Shown here: in pieces, positions 16,859 through 28,312 of the stretch
Layout: each line of letters opens with the position of its first letter
How positions within the stretch are numbered: the first letter of the stretch is position 1
The notes under the pieces: model-generated
Told to the model about the DNA's origin: nothing
Seen by the model: the letters and a program-made list of their open reading frames with translations, nothing else
Databases searched by the model: none
Made by a program: the position numbers and the translations under genes
NCBI RefSeq assembly: GCF_910592395.1
Contig: NC_088322.1
Location: 16,177,431 to 16,241,430, forward strand
DNA length: 64,000 nucleotides
From: Lineus longissimus
Taxonomy: Eukaryota; Nemertea; Pilidiophora; Heteronemertea; Lineidae
Direction of reading: 5' to 3'

Positions 16859-19251
16859 ATGTCGCAGTTTGACCTGTTACGGAGTGAGATCATTGAGAAC
16901 CTTCAGTGCCCAATTTGCTATGAGAGCTTCACTCAACCGAAGGTGGCCGGGGCATGTCAGCATACCTTCTGCCAGGAATGTCTCAGGAGCAATGTAGAAA
17001 GACAGGTTAGTTTTTGTGTGATGCCGAATCTGCTATGAGAGCTTCACTCAACCGAAGGTGGCCGGGGCATGTCACCATACCTTCTGCCAGGAATGTCTCA
17101 GGAGCAATGTAGAAAGACAGGTTAGTGTTTCTGTGATGTCGAGCTATGGGAGATTTACTCGACCCAAGGTGACTGGGGCATGTCATCATTGGGAAATTAA
17201 CACTACGCTGGCAAAGCAGCTACTGTTACTGCTTGCACCAAATAGGGCATTTCGTGGATGCATGATCCATCAAATACACACAACTGTAGACAATTTGATT
17301 TTCCTGATTGCAGGTTCGAGAAGGCGACAACTTCTCTTGTCCTCTCTGCCATAAGGGCTGCACCATGCCGCCAGGGGGGATTTCGGGTTTACCTGATAAC
17401 TTCTTGATCGCTAACATCTCAAATGTACTCTCCCGGACACTGCGGAGACGGTCACTGTCAAGAACCAGCAGTGAAGTGACGGCAGAGCACCAGTGCACGT
17501 CGTGTAAAAGCGCGGGAGTTTCCACAGCTACAGCAGCAGAGTTCGTCTGCGAAACCTGTGAGAATACACGTCTGTGTGTCAAATGTAAAGCCACACATGG
17601 AACGAATGAGATAACCTCTGGACATAAGATTGTCCCGATCTCGGTTAAAAAGAACTTTGGTGTCTGCGAAAAGCATCCAGGCCAGGGACTGGAGTTATTT
17701 TGCTTGGAGTGTGACAAAGTCTTGTGTGAGTTGTGCAAACCAGGTCACGCGGGGGAGAACATCGCGGAGTTAGCAGAGGTCATCAAAGATTTAAAAACCG
17801 AACTAACAGAACAGATTTCAGAAACAAAATCCACCATCTTGAATGTTGTTGCCGAAGAGCACAAAATGGTTGACATTAGGAATGTTATTTATGAGGAAAT
17901 GGGTGGTTTGGTGCAGGAAGTCGAAGGTCATGCAGACTTGTTTAAAACAGCAGTCGAAAGACAAAAACAGAAGCTTATTTCACGCATCAAAACAGCTTGT
18001 GATGTCACGGATGTGTGTGTCGTCATTTCCGATTTAGAAGGCAGCAGACAGGAGATGGAAAATGCGACGGAACGTGGGGAGGTTCAGATGAAGACCAATG
18101 TTACTACCCTGGAGGACATTAAGAAGATCAGAAACTTGAAAGATGAGATGAAGGAGTTACAGTCGAATCTGAAGAGTATTGACTACGACCAATACAAGGA
18201 ACGACTGGCGAAAATGTCTTCATTTGAACCTTGCGCTGCTGAAGTAAACATTGGTACTCTCCGGCAGCCAGACCTGGTCGTGGCGGAGCGGAAACCCCAA
18301 GTCATGCAGAAGGTCGAAGCAGAAGAAGCTAGGTTCACCACGAAGTCGTTCCGAAAACTTCTCAGTCTACACTTCCCTGTCAATCTTCAGTGTCATGACG
18401 TCAGGAGTGTGACGTATCTCCCTTATGAACGGTTCGCGGTGCTTGCAGCAGTACCTGGCGAGATTGAGCCTGCAGACAGAAATCCTCTCCTCTCCCCATG
18501 GGTGGAACAGGTGGACACCATCTTCATATCGCAAGCAGGTCCGGATGGAGTTTGCCATGTCTGCCGAATGATCAGCAATGGTGTCCGCCCAGCAGAGGAC
18601 ATGGCTGTCACCACTAGAGGCGAACTGGTTGTAGTGCGCAGAGAGAAGCCTTACATCAAGCTCTTCGATCCAGAGAATGGGAACAGTCGATCCATCAAAA
18701 TAAAAGACGACCTAGATGGTCCGTGGTCCATTGCTGTCGACAGCAGAGGAAGATTCCTTGTACTAGATGGCTGGCCTGAGTGCCATGTCTTGGTCATAGC
18801 AGAGTCGGGAGAGCTCCTGCAGATGCTGAATGTCGAGGGGGAGCATTGGAGGATTGCCAGCTACGGCATGGTGCTGTACTCGTGTGGAGAGTGGGAGATC
18901 TCTGCCTATAGGGTCCAAGGCGATACAGTGGAGAAGAGTATGTCATTTGAGCACGGCGTGGAGGGCGTGTTTACTGTGACTGACATCTGCACCCTCAAGG
19001 ATCACGTGTATGTGGCAGGCCGGGCTGGTGAGGGCGAGGTCGGGGTGTTTGAAGTGATAGAGGCGGAGCGTGACGGAGTCAAGGCCTGGGAGATGAAGGG
19101 TCTTGCTCTTGTCGATGGAAAGGGCGCAGAGTTGGGCTTGAAGGCGGATGGCTGGAGGGTAAGCATTGATGTTAGAGACAATAAGCTCTTGTTGGGTTAT
19201 AATGATCACCTTGGGCATGTTGCCTTGGTCACGCTTGTGCTTGTAGAGTAA
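16859..19251 (+). CDS. TRIM-type RING/B-box/coiled-coil protein
   Basis: Two coding exons: 16859-17005 and 17314-19251 (GT/AG, phase 0), 694 residues. The RING is C3HC4 and split by the intron: C17, C20 (CPIC), C33, H35, C38, C41 in exon 1; C58, C61 (CPLC) in exon 2. B-box 1-like (about 108-155) and B-box 2 (about 160-200, with FCLECDKVLCELC) precede an acidic coiled coil (200-330). The C-terminal part (about 370-690) has strand-like repeats such as GPWSIAVDSRGRFLVLDGW, consistent with an NHL-like propeller. Family role: E3 ubiquitin ligase; substrate unknown. TRIM2/3/56/71-like layout, not assignable to one orthologue. AATAAA at 19402-19407 is a plausible poly(A) signal. Confidence 0.92.
17021..17200 (+). 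pseudogene. Duplicated RING-exon fragments in TRIM intron
   Basis: The exon 1 segment from 'aatttgctatgagag' through its donor is repeated about 115 bp downstream (17022-17127, nearly identical, with CHHTFC and donor GACAG|GTTAGTG). A third, decayed copy without a donor starts about 17140. Copy 2 has no usable acceptor, and reading through from exon 1 meets TGA almost at once, so these look non-functional. Confidence 0.85.
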
Positions 19252-19401
19252 TTATAGGAACAACCATGGCGCCTATCTTTATGATCACTTGACTGGTATT
19301 GGGTGGGTCATCACGAGCACAAACCGAGCAGGTCAGCAGAAGCCGCCTAAGCTTGTTGAACTCAAACTGTGTAAATAATGAAAGATTAGACCTACCTGAG
19401 A

Positions 19402-19407
19402 AATAAA
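19402..19407 (+). terminator. Poly(A) signal of TRIM gene
   Basis: AATAAA about 150 nt after the TAA at 19249-19251. Confidence 0.6.
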
Positions 19408-19866
19408 GAACTGTAAATGATACTCAAGTGTTTGCTGTTTCTTATGCACACCGATCAGGGCCCCCCCCCCAAGATGTATCGAACGTGGTGATGAACGCTC
19501 TCCATCATGATGTCGATGTAACACACTGCATGATTTACTCTCAGGTTTTTAATCCGTCATTAAACGAAAAACCCTTTGGGACAGTGATGAGTGCTGTCAC
19601 CCAGAATATCTAGAATCTTCGAGTGTCCCTATAACCGCCAATCACGGCATGGCCATGGGGTGTGACAGCAGCAGGATAGGGAAATCGTCTCAACCACTCC
19701 AAACAACCAGGTCGTGGACAATTCATGATTGATCTATAGCCTGCACAAACGACACAAGTGATGACACTTGGTCTAAATATAGATGTGTGCATGCATTATC
19801 AATAGACATTATCGATCTAATGGCCCAGTTTCACCAAATCAGCTGATAAGTCCGTTCCATACCACA

Positions 19867-22800
19867 ATGACATTGTTTCTAAAAAGCAGAATGGCGGCAT
19901 TTTACCGCTTGTTCCTGATGTCCGTGGTGGGCGTCATAGTTCCGCACGCGACTGCCGTTTCTCCGCAACCTCCATGCACGTTTATAGGGAACGCCGCGCA
20001 TTGCCAAGATGTCACCGACACGAACTTCGCTGCCATCATTGGACTGATCCCAGAGCAGGCAGTGTCTGTAACGCTTGAAGGGTCATTCCGAACCGTTGCC
20101 AAAGGTACGTTCAAAAACGCCATTTTCGCTGCGTCACTCCGACATCTCGAACTAGCCAGTGCAGCGCTGAGGGTGATTGAAGAAGATGGCTTGATGGGAC
20201 TGGTCAACCTCACCACCCTAAAAGCTTCTGATAACAACATTGCTAATCTAACAATGGATCTATGTACTGCACTTCCACAACTGACAACTTTGGTCCTTGA
20301 GAAAACAAAAATAGCCGACGTTAACCCGATTACGTTTACGGCGTGTCCTGGTCTCCGTGAGTTAAACTTGGCAAACAATCTTCTGCAGAAATTGGGGAAT
20401 GGAACTTTTAAAAACCAAGACCAACTTAAATCGCTCGACTTGTCCGGAAATAACTTGGCAGAAGTTTCTTTGGACACGTTCCAAGGACTGCGTCATCTTG
20501 AGAGCCTCAACCTCTCAGACAACCCTCGCCTCGGAATCAATCTACACCCGGGGACTTTGGCGTCGATTCCAAACGTAACTTCACTTTCGATTGGTCATAT
20601 CACGGACACAGGCAATTTGAACAACGGGCTTTTGGCAAATTTAGAGAACATCATCAAGTTAGATATAAGTGAAAATAACATTTCCAGTTTTGACTCTATC
20701 AACATGACGTCATTCAAGGATTCGTTGAGGGAACTAGTCTACGACAACAATAGTTTTGGTGCTTCGGGTCATGTAAACCAAGCAACTTTCCAAGACTTTA
20801 ACCTAACATTACTCTCATTAAAACATTGTAGAATCGAAACAATAGTCCCTTTCAGCTTTGTAAAACTTTCGAACCTCGTGACCCTTGACCTCAGCGGAAA
20901 TTATCTCAGATATCTAACTCCGCAGACGTTCGCTGGGCTGATTCGTTTACAATCCTTGACCGTCGTCAGATGCAACCTCCTCGCACTACATACGGACACT
21001 TTCGATTCGTTGTTGAAACTAGAGGAGCTCCATCTGGAGGACAACAGCTTGACAACTTTGACTCCTGAAGACTTCAGAAATATGACTGGGCCTTTGTCAC
21101 GTGGAGTTCACGTGGATCGTAATCCATGGCTCTGTGATTGTCGTTTCGCAGATTTCAAACGTTTCCTCGAGAGCACCTCGTTCCCCGTCAACGTCACTTG
21201 TTCTGAACCAGCCTCACTTTCAAACAAGGATTTGATGAGTGTTCATTATTCCGAGTTCGAGAACTGCTCTGCTCCCACGATTAAAGACTGCTGCAGCGAA
21301 GAGTTAGCACTAAACAGTGGCGATACGGCTGTGTTTCAATGCCAAGTGTCGGGCATACCAACACCGGGAGTGAAGTTCGGGATGGTGTCCGGGGATCTGC
21401 CAAGGAATCGGACATTCCTTTCTCACATCGGTAGCAAATACACGCTTTCCATTGTCAATGTGCAATATGGCGACAGTGGCGACATCTTTTGTCTCGCCTC
21501 AGATTTCCTCAGCAAAGAAAACCGAACCAAAACCTACCATTTATCGGTGAAAACGTGCGATGTCCCCAAGCATTGCACATGCGACACCTTGACCGATGGA
21601 AAACGCAGCATTGATTGTAGAATGGTTACGTTTGATACATTTGAGCAGGTTATTGTGCAACTTCCGGTCGCTACGGAGAAACTGGTTTTCAGCGGTGACG
21701 TCAGAACGTTGAAAGACAATTTCCTTCACTCTTTACCGAACGTTGAATCCTTGAACATGGGCGACTGCAACATCACCATAATAGAATCGAACGCCTTTTC
21801 CAACACTGGTAACCTCAGAACGCTCACACTACCTGGAAACTATATTGAGGTGATCCCTGACAATCTCTGTGCCGCCGATGCGTTAGCTAATTTGACCTAT
21901 TTGACTTTGGACTCAAACCAGTTGACTTCCGTATCCGCCGAACAACTTAATACGTGCCAGGGACTATTTTCGTTAGACTTGAGTGGAAATTCTATTAAGA
22001 ATTTCACCAAGGTCATCCTACTGAAGTTAAAAGAGCTCAACCTTGGCAATAACAAACTACAAGATGTCACTGCTGATATATTCGATAACCTCCCGGAACT
22101 TGTCAATCTCGACCTAGGACGTAATTATGGTTTATTTGGGCGGGAAGACGTCATGCCGTTCACGAACCTCCGAAACCTCCAATATCTAACCTTGAGTAAA
22201 GTCACAGCGGACGGAAAATTCCCAGAGTGGGTATTCCATGGGCTGCAGAGTGTGATGCAGCTTGCGTTAAGTGGGAATGGAATCAGCTGCATGCAGTGTA
22301 TCAACTGGGGTCCAGTCAGTATCAGTCTACGCAGTCTTGACCTCAGCAGGAACAGTTTCGTGGAACTCTTAGCAAACGATTTCACGGTCTTCGGTAACCT
22401 TGAAACAGTAGACCTTGGTAGTTGCAGCATCGGTAGCATTGCACCAGGCTCATTCTGGGGGCTAAGGTCCCTCGGAAGTCTCACCCTTGAGAATAATCCA
22501 CTCCGGATCTTGAAGGATAAAACATTCTTTGGTCTCACAGGTTTACTGACTCTGAACTTGCGCAATTGTGGAATCACAGGCATAGAAACAGAGGTCTTTA
22601 CTGATGTTCCAAATCTGAAGCGTCTAAACCTCCATAGCAACGCACTTAAAACCATCCAAACCGAGGCTTTTTCGCGTCTGACCTTGACAACAATAGACTT
22701 TGATATCTTCCGGAATCCGTTTGTTTGTGATTGCGCAATGTATGACGTCAAGCAATGGATTCTAGACACACAAGCGAGTATGGACATCATATGTACAAGC

Positions 22801-23313
22801 CCGGAAGCATTAAAGGAAAAGAACATCCGTCAAATACCAGACGAGCAGTTCGTTGAAGGATGCTTAGCGCCCTCTATAAGTAAATGCTGTACATGGAAAT
22901 ACGAAGTACCGTTAGGAACAAATCTAACGTTGAAATGCCGGGCGGAGGGAACCCCGAAACCTAACATCACCTACGTCGTAGATTATGGAAACCCCCTCCC
23001 AGAAAACCAGACATTCTACTCCGAAGACAAAAAGGAAGTGAACATTCACAGCATCCGGTCAGAGAATGCCGGGACTTTCCGCTGTGTTGCAAAGAATAAG
23101 ATGGGCAGTAGTTTCAATAAGTACACAATAGAGGTCAGTCGTGATTACACACCGCCCACTGACGACCACTTGGCAGGACATACGGCCACCTATGTTGGGG
23201 TTGGCGTAGCCGTGACTGTTATTATAATTGTTGTCATCATGTTAGTGTTTTACATACGGTTGCGCCAGAAGCGTCATCAGCACCAGGCGATTCTCTTGAA
23301 TAATATGAATTAA
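19867..23313 (+). CDS. LRR-Ig transmembrane receptor with duplicated LRR-LRRCT-Ig module
   Basis: Single open exon, 1148 residues from the ATG at 19867. This start precedes a hydrophobic signal sequence (FYRLFLMSVVGVIVPHAT); an in-frame ATG at 19891 and an upstream one at 19783 are alternatives. Module 1: LRRs about 40-415, LRRCT about 419-470 (NPWLCDCRFADFKRF), Ig about 473-562. Module 2: LRRNT-like CDVPKHCTCD (about 565), LRRs to about 945, LRRCT (NPFVCDCAMYDVKQW), Ig about 1005-1092. A single TM helix (YVGVGVAVTVIIIVVIMLVF) is followed by a short basic tail of about 18 residues. Many NxS/T sites. Family role: cell-surface recognition or adhesion; ligand unknown. No signalling domain is visible, so it may act through a partner or as adhesion protein. 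Confidence 0.93.
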   Translation: MTLFLKSRMAAFYRLFLMSVVGVIVPHATAVSPQPPCTFIGNAAHCQDVTDTNFAAIIGLIPEQAVSVTLEGSFRTVAKGTFKNAIFAASLRHLELASAALRVIEEDGLMGLVNLTTLKASDNNIANLTMDLCTALPQLTTLVLEKTKIADVNPITFTACPGLRELNLANNLLQKLGNGTFKNQDQLKSLDLSGNNLAEVSLDTFQGLRHLESLNLSDNPRLGINLHPGTLASIPNVTSLSIGHITDTGNLNNGLLANLENIIKLDISENNISSFDSINMTSFKDSLRELVYDNNSFGASGHVNQATFQDFNLTLLSLKHCRIETIVPFSFVKLSNLVTLDLSGNYLRYLTPQTFAGLIRLQSLTVVRCNLLALHTDTFDSLLKLEELHLEDNSLTTLTPEDFRNMTGPLSRGVHVDRNPWLCDCRFADFKRFLESTSFPVNVTCSEPASLSNKDLMSVHYSEFENCSAPTIKDCCSEELALNSGDTAVFQCQVSGIPTPGVKFGMVSGDLPRNRTFLSHIGSKYTLSIVNVQYGDSGDIFCLASDFLSKENRTKTYHLSVKTCDVPKHCTCDTLTDGKRSIDCRMVTFDTFEQVIVQLPVATEKLVFSGDVRTLKDNFLHSLPNVESLNMGDCNITIIESNAFSNTGNLRTLTLPGNYIEVIPDNLCAADALANLTYLTLDSNQLTSVSAEQLNTCQGLFSLDLSGNSIKNFTKVILLKLKELNLGNNKLQDVTADIFDNLPELVNLDLGRNYGLFGREDVMPFTNLRNLQYLTLSKVTADGKFPEWVFHGLQSVMQLALSGNGISCMQCINWGPVSISLRSLDLSRNSFVELLANDFTVFGNLETVDLGSCSIGSIAPGSFWGLRSLGSLTLENNPLRILKDKTFFGLTGLLTLNLRNCGITGIETEVFTDVPNLKRLNLHSNALKTIQTEAFSRLTLTTIDFDIFRNPFVCDCAMYDVKQWILDTQASMDIICTSPEALKEKNIRQIPDEQFVEGCLAPSISKCCTWKYEVPLGTNLTLKCRAEGTPKPNITYVVDYGNPLPENQTFYSEDKKEVNIHSIRSENAGTFRCVAKNKMGSSFNKYTIEVSRDYTPPTDDHLAGHTATYVGVGVAVTVIIIVVIMLVFYIRLRQKRHQHQAILLNNMN

Positions 23314-23523
23314 CAGTTTACATAGCACAATGCTTATTATATTTGTGGAAGACCATGTTCATTAAGAAATTATGACACAGGCAGACGAAATTCTGTCCTC
23401 ATGCAAGAAGGTCTTTTGTTTTTCTTAAAGCTTCCTTTGCAAAGGTCTGCTCTGGATTCGTGCCAATGACTGATAACTAGCTTGTTAATATTTGTGTTCC
23501 TGCTCGTCTTTCCTGTGCCCACA

Positions 23524-23601
23524 GCGATGATGCGGACATACACCTATCGCCGTCAGATCAACATCAACGAATTCGACTACTCTAGTGGATCAGTCTAACC
23601 A
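23524..23601 (+). other. Possible alternative C-terminal exon
   Basis: A good polypyrimidine tract and CAG (tttcctgtgcccacag) precede a short open frame, MMRTYTYRRQININEFDYSS..., ending at TAA 23599-23601. A tyrosine-bearing tail would suit a receptor, but I find no donor in phase near the end of the LRR-Ig ORF, so the link is weak. Confidence 0.2.
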
Positions 23602-23885
23602 CACCCTGTCTCACCTGTCATTACCAAAACGAAACGAACAAGACCAACAGTGCCATGGTTCAATGGTCCAATGGCCATCTAAAGCAGCTTCGTTCGAAAC
23701 GGAAAAAGTTGGAGAAGAAACGTCACATGTCTTCTTCAGCTGCTTCAGAATATCACAACTCCGGAATGAGTTTTCGAAAAAGTTCGGTCATTCCTTCATA
23801 AATGGTAGCCACGAGGTGCACCAGGATGTGGAGCGATTGAGATTCACCTTCAGTTCACAGTTGATGTTTTCATGTCACCAATAGA

Positions 23886-26800
23886 TTAGCTGATCATTTT
23901 CTTCATTTTGGCGATGATTTGGTCGCCAGTGAGACACTTCCCGAAGTAACAGGACTGAAAGGAAACAGAGTAGAAACATATATCGGTCATCGAAGTAGTA
24001 TATCCTATCAGTTTCGTGTTGGACATTCGCTGAGCATTGCTGAAAGGCGGCAATGAAGGGAATTTTCAGTTTGTTTTTGAGGACAACTTGTTAATTTTAA
24101 TTTTAGGTCTGATAGATTCCAATTCACACCACACTACAGGGTCGAGCTCAAATTTCGCTCAAGGTCTTCGGCCAGGTCGCGTAGGTTAGGGTCTACCATC
24201 TCATACGAATCACCCCATTACAAAAACCATTCGAAGAGTGAGGGTGCGGCCAACCCAAGGCAGCCAACAAAGAGAAATACGGCTGTAACATACCCCCTTT
24301 GAACACTTTGCTCCCTGCATAAATGGAACGTCATCGAACATCTTCATGGGGGCAAAGCGTCCGCCGCGAGAGGGCGCCTGGACGTAGCATTCACCTTTAG
24401 AAAACTTACATTCCTGAAAGGAATAAGGTGAAGAATTGGTTGAGGCTAACTGTGTTGCGAAGCCTACCTCAGCGACTAATGTCCGCGATTATCTGGTATC
24501 GCTAGTCGACCTCACCGACTGAATACTGACCGTTTGTGTGACGGGTTTCTTGTAATGAATGCTCCACGAAGCTGTGGTCGGGTCTTGTCCTTTCAACTGT
24601 TCGCACATCTCCTTCCGAGTGAATGTCTTGTGCTGGCCAATCAGGTCCGATGGCTTGGGCAGAATGGGAGACTTGGCAGGAGTGTCGAGGCAGCTGCTTA
24701 AGTCGGAGCTGGAAATGATCATGGACGTGTTAGTCTTGGTTAAGGGTGTGGCCCCTCGATAGACACGGCGGCCTGCCTTTCAACGCATCCCACTCGTGGG
24801 ACTGTGTCATGAGGACAGTGACTTCAGTCTTCTCATGTACGGTTGTGAGATCAAACGTAGACAACATCAAACCAGAGGAAACCACTGTAGACAGTTCCCA
24901 GTAAACCTATAGACTGAATGCAAGTGTTATGTTGCTGTTGAGGAGTGTGTTCGATCTAGTCGCCTATCTTACCCAAAAACTGTCTTGAATCGATCTTTAC
25001 TGCATACCGACCACACGTCAGCTTTACCGGACATGATGCTCTTTACATTCTTCCCGTCACAGCGCATGTCATCATACGGGTACTCTCCATTGGTGGCCTT
25101 TTTCCTCGCTGTACGACTCCTCCGCAGTTTGCTCTTGAGGCCCGGGCCATCATCTATCAAACCGATACTGAAAGAGTGTGGAGTATTATATGTCTAAGCA
25201 GCGCTCTCGTGATCTCGCACTGTGGAGAACTAAACACCAGTAAGACCGGGATCAAACCTTTCACTCTCAGCTACTCGAGCTGGACGCCTTAACGACTTAG
25301 AAACCATCATCATCCACAATGTAAAATGCATACTTACACGTGACCAAGCTCGTGCGCGGTCAGCTTCCTATAGGCTGTATCAACAGAGGCAACCTCGTTC
25401 ACCATGCCGCACCTGGACTCAAGTTTGCATATCCCACTTGTGATGGAGCGGCCTGCAGACGTCAGTCTCACCCCCTTTGATGATGAGCCTCCGTTCCTTT
25501 ATAAGGAAGAGGCAGGTAGAGAAAAAAAAGGGAAGGTGTTTGGAGAAGGAGGAAGGCGGTTGAGGCAAATGGAGATAAAGATGCACCTTGAGTTCAAATC
25601 CAGTGCGTCTGTCTTCATGAATTTCAGCTTATTCTTCACTGCCCCAGTTCGTCATGTGATATCAAAATGGGCCTATTCTGAAACTACTTCTAACTTGACA
25701 ACAGAACCTGATACGGAATGCGCCAACACTTGGTGTTGCATTAGCCGCCTTTTCTGCTTCTACGTGACGAAGCTGCAAATGGTGAGGATGACGACGGCAG
25801 CGACGACGCGATGACGATGGATAACAACGATGCCGATGTCATATATGACGATGATGTTGGACGATGACGATGATTATCATGATTATGTTGATTTACGCAC
25901 TTGACAAGATACATGACGACATCCACATCCGTTAAGGCCGTCTGGAAGGAGGACTTGCAGAAAGAGTAGACATCGTTCCATTGTCTCTGCGGAAGAACAG
26001 GAAAGTGAGAGAAGTGAATTTGGTTTGGTATCATGTGGTGGTGGAATTGCCAAATCAAGCACTTCAGAGAAGAGAGTGTAACGGTCTACTCTTTAGAATA
26101 GTCTGTAGTGTTTTCGAAGTATTACGCTGAGATTATGATGAATATAGCCGCTTGTTATTGGCCATTCTGAATGTCCCTGTTGAAAGTCTGGTGACGGCCC
26201 AAAGATAGGTTAATTATTTTGGTTACCTCTCGTATGACATCATTGCCACTACAGACCGTGGCTTTCCCCGTGTAACATCGAGGCTACTCACCCAAGTTGA
26301 CTCAGAAATGACGCTGAAGAGAGTGAAGACAACCTTGACATTCAAGTTTCCGAGTGATTTGTGCGAATATTCCATGTTTAACTGAAACGGAAAAAGAATA
26401 CAGCTGTATGATGACAGCATCATCACGCAACAAAGATTCGCCAAATCCCATCAACAGGCTGGCCGGGCAGGGCAATCAAGTCTACAAACTCATGGTCAGG
26501 GTCCACACAGAAAGCGTTTCGGCCAGTTGATGTTGAATGCGTATGTCTGGTAACTCACGCATGAGGACACGTCTGACTCACCCCAGTTAAGTAGTTGGTG
26601 AGAACCTGCGCCTTGAGTATTTCTTCCTTGTTCGTCTCGCTCGAGATGCCGTACAGACGGTAAAACGCATCCGCCAGATCACTCGCCACCAGTATCCCCA
26701 TCTTGACCGTTAGAGGGCGCGATGGGTCTCTCGTCTGCTTCGGTTTGCCTTTAGAGTCAGTCGGGTTGCTCGGTTTATTCCCAGGACCTGTTTCCTTCGG

Positions 26801-28312
26801 ATTGCTAGGTATCTCCGGCCTATTCGGCTTTTGAGGTCGATTTGGAAATTTGATGTTGCCTGAAAATAATGATTAAATTATAAACCAATACAAAGTAACC
26901 CGTTTTCACCGAGGCAACCGGGCAAACATCATTTCACAAATATCGCGAGAGACATGCAACGTACATGGTCAGCATGAGATGGTTTGAATACCGGGCAGTT
27001 TGCTGTTTCAGTATATCGCCATCTCGAAAAGTCGTAAAGTTCAGGGCTGTAATTACACCGGCAGGCCTACCTTTTCATGACAAGGCGGCAAACGATCGTC
27101 GCTTTCCTCCAGGCGAGCGGTAACTTGGGCTTTCGAGTCGGTGTTGGCCCAGGGTGTTGACCAAGACATCTCTCTCGCATGTTTCAAGGCGATTGTCAAA
27201 CCTTGGTGATATCCACTCGCCCACTGATCATGAGAAACTTCAGGAAGGTTTCCTACCTTTGGTGAAAATGTAAACATTAAGCACCCTATTTGACGACGAC
27301 TCTCTCATCTTAGTACATGTGTCCTTCCCGTAGCAGAACCCGTCCTGTTTGCCGAATTCACAGAATCGGAAGCCATACTTCCGGCAGAAGATCAAGCACT
27401 TTCTAACGGAAGGAGGGTGGATGAATCTGCGCGCGCCAGACACGCTGTAGCAAAACTTCTTCACTAGGTTCTTCTTGTAAGGTTTCCAGCCTCCTTCAAC
27501 TGAAGAGCAAGATGACAGTCAGTTCAATGCTAACCATACTTGAAACGTTTTTCGAAGGGTACAATTGACGGAATAAAACTTTGGGTGAAAGGGTTGGAAA
27601 TTTAAAACTCTCGAGGGTAGATACCAAGAAAGGAACGAAAATGGGCTGGCTGTGAGAAGCTTCATTCAGAGGGGTTTTTTTAGGTTTTGACCGTGTCTAC
27701 CTACCTTCGAATACAAGTGTCAGTGTTATCACTGGAAATGAGAAATGCAGAAGGTTTAGAACACCCACAATACCCTTAACCCTTTTCCTGCATTCACTGA
27801 CAAAATACTGTCAAACCCATTCTCGCTGGAATTGGCAAAAGGTCTCACTACATGCAGCACATTAGCTGGCTCGTCAAGAATAACCATTGGTGGACCGCGC
27901 CCAAAGGTTCACCGAGAGTAGGCCCTACGGTGAATGTTCACTCTACCATCAAGCAAGTTGATGGCAGAACATGTAGTGGAAAAGGAGCCGCTAGGAACTG
28001 GCAGCACTGACTCTTCGCTAACAGTTATGGCAAGAGGTCCCTCGTTGACGACGTGAGACTCTGGGCAAGAGTATCTTTGTCTAACTTTCCTTATACTCCA
28101 ACAACCTGGTGTAGAATGGGGACCGGTCAGAAATGCTTGGCCTGTAGCGCTGATCAAGCACTAAAGCTCATCTACTGCGGTCTACGTTTATACTCTATTC
28201 GGCCAACTTTTACCCTTCTTAGAAAGGAATGTCACCTTTCTACATAATGCAACTACTCTGATCAAGCCTACTTACGTATTAATGTGAACCAGCGGTATCC
28301 ACGTGAGTTCAT
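23886..28312 (-). CDS. Secreted reprolysin-like zinc metalloprotease with N-terminal Cys-rich domain
   Basis: Eleven exons: 28312-28276, 27731-27705, 27499-27257, 26859-26582, 26381-26292, 25986-25901, 25496-25338, 25167-24973, 24708-24531, 24413-24294, 23954-23886. All phases agree; 493 residues. Signal peptide about 1-22 (FTLILITLTLVF). A six-Cys domain (C38, C56, C60, C68, C77, C83) and a Pro/Asn/Lys linker occupy the usual prodomain place. Catalytic domain about 154-375: zinc motif HELGHVIGLIDD with H302, E303, H306 and Asp312 at the third-ligand position, Met-turn IMSG at M352. A C-terminal Cys-rich part has GAKCSKG and CYFGKCLTG, resembling the ADAMTS GxxC..K.C..G.C pattern. Metzincin family (ADAM/ADAMTS-related); substrate unknown. 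The first two small exons rest on phase and signal-peptide character. Confidence 0.88.
27060..27250 (-). other. Open stretch in metalloprotease intron
   Basis: Minus-strand open frame (contains SHDQWASGYHQGLTIALKHA) ending at a GTAGGC donor. Its phase does not fit between exons 27499-27257 and 26859-26582, which join perfectly without it. Likely chance or an untranslated alternative exon. Confidence 0.15.

Noticed and set aside
17226-17738. 170-residue minus-strand ORF opposite TRIM exon 2
   Set aside because: Shadow of the TRIM coding frame; no family resemblance.
22125-22826. 233-residue minus-strand ORF opposite the LRR-Ig gene
   Set aside because: Shadow frame caused by LRR codon periodicity.
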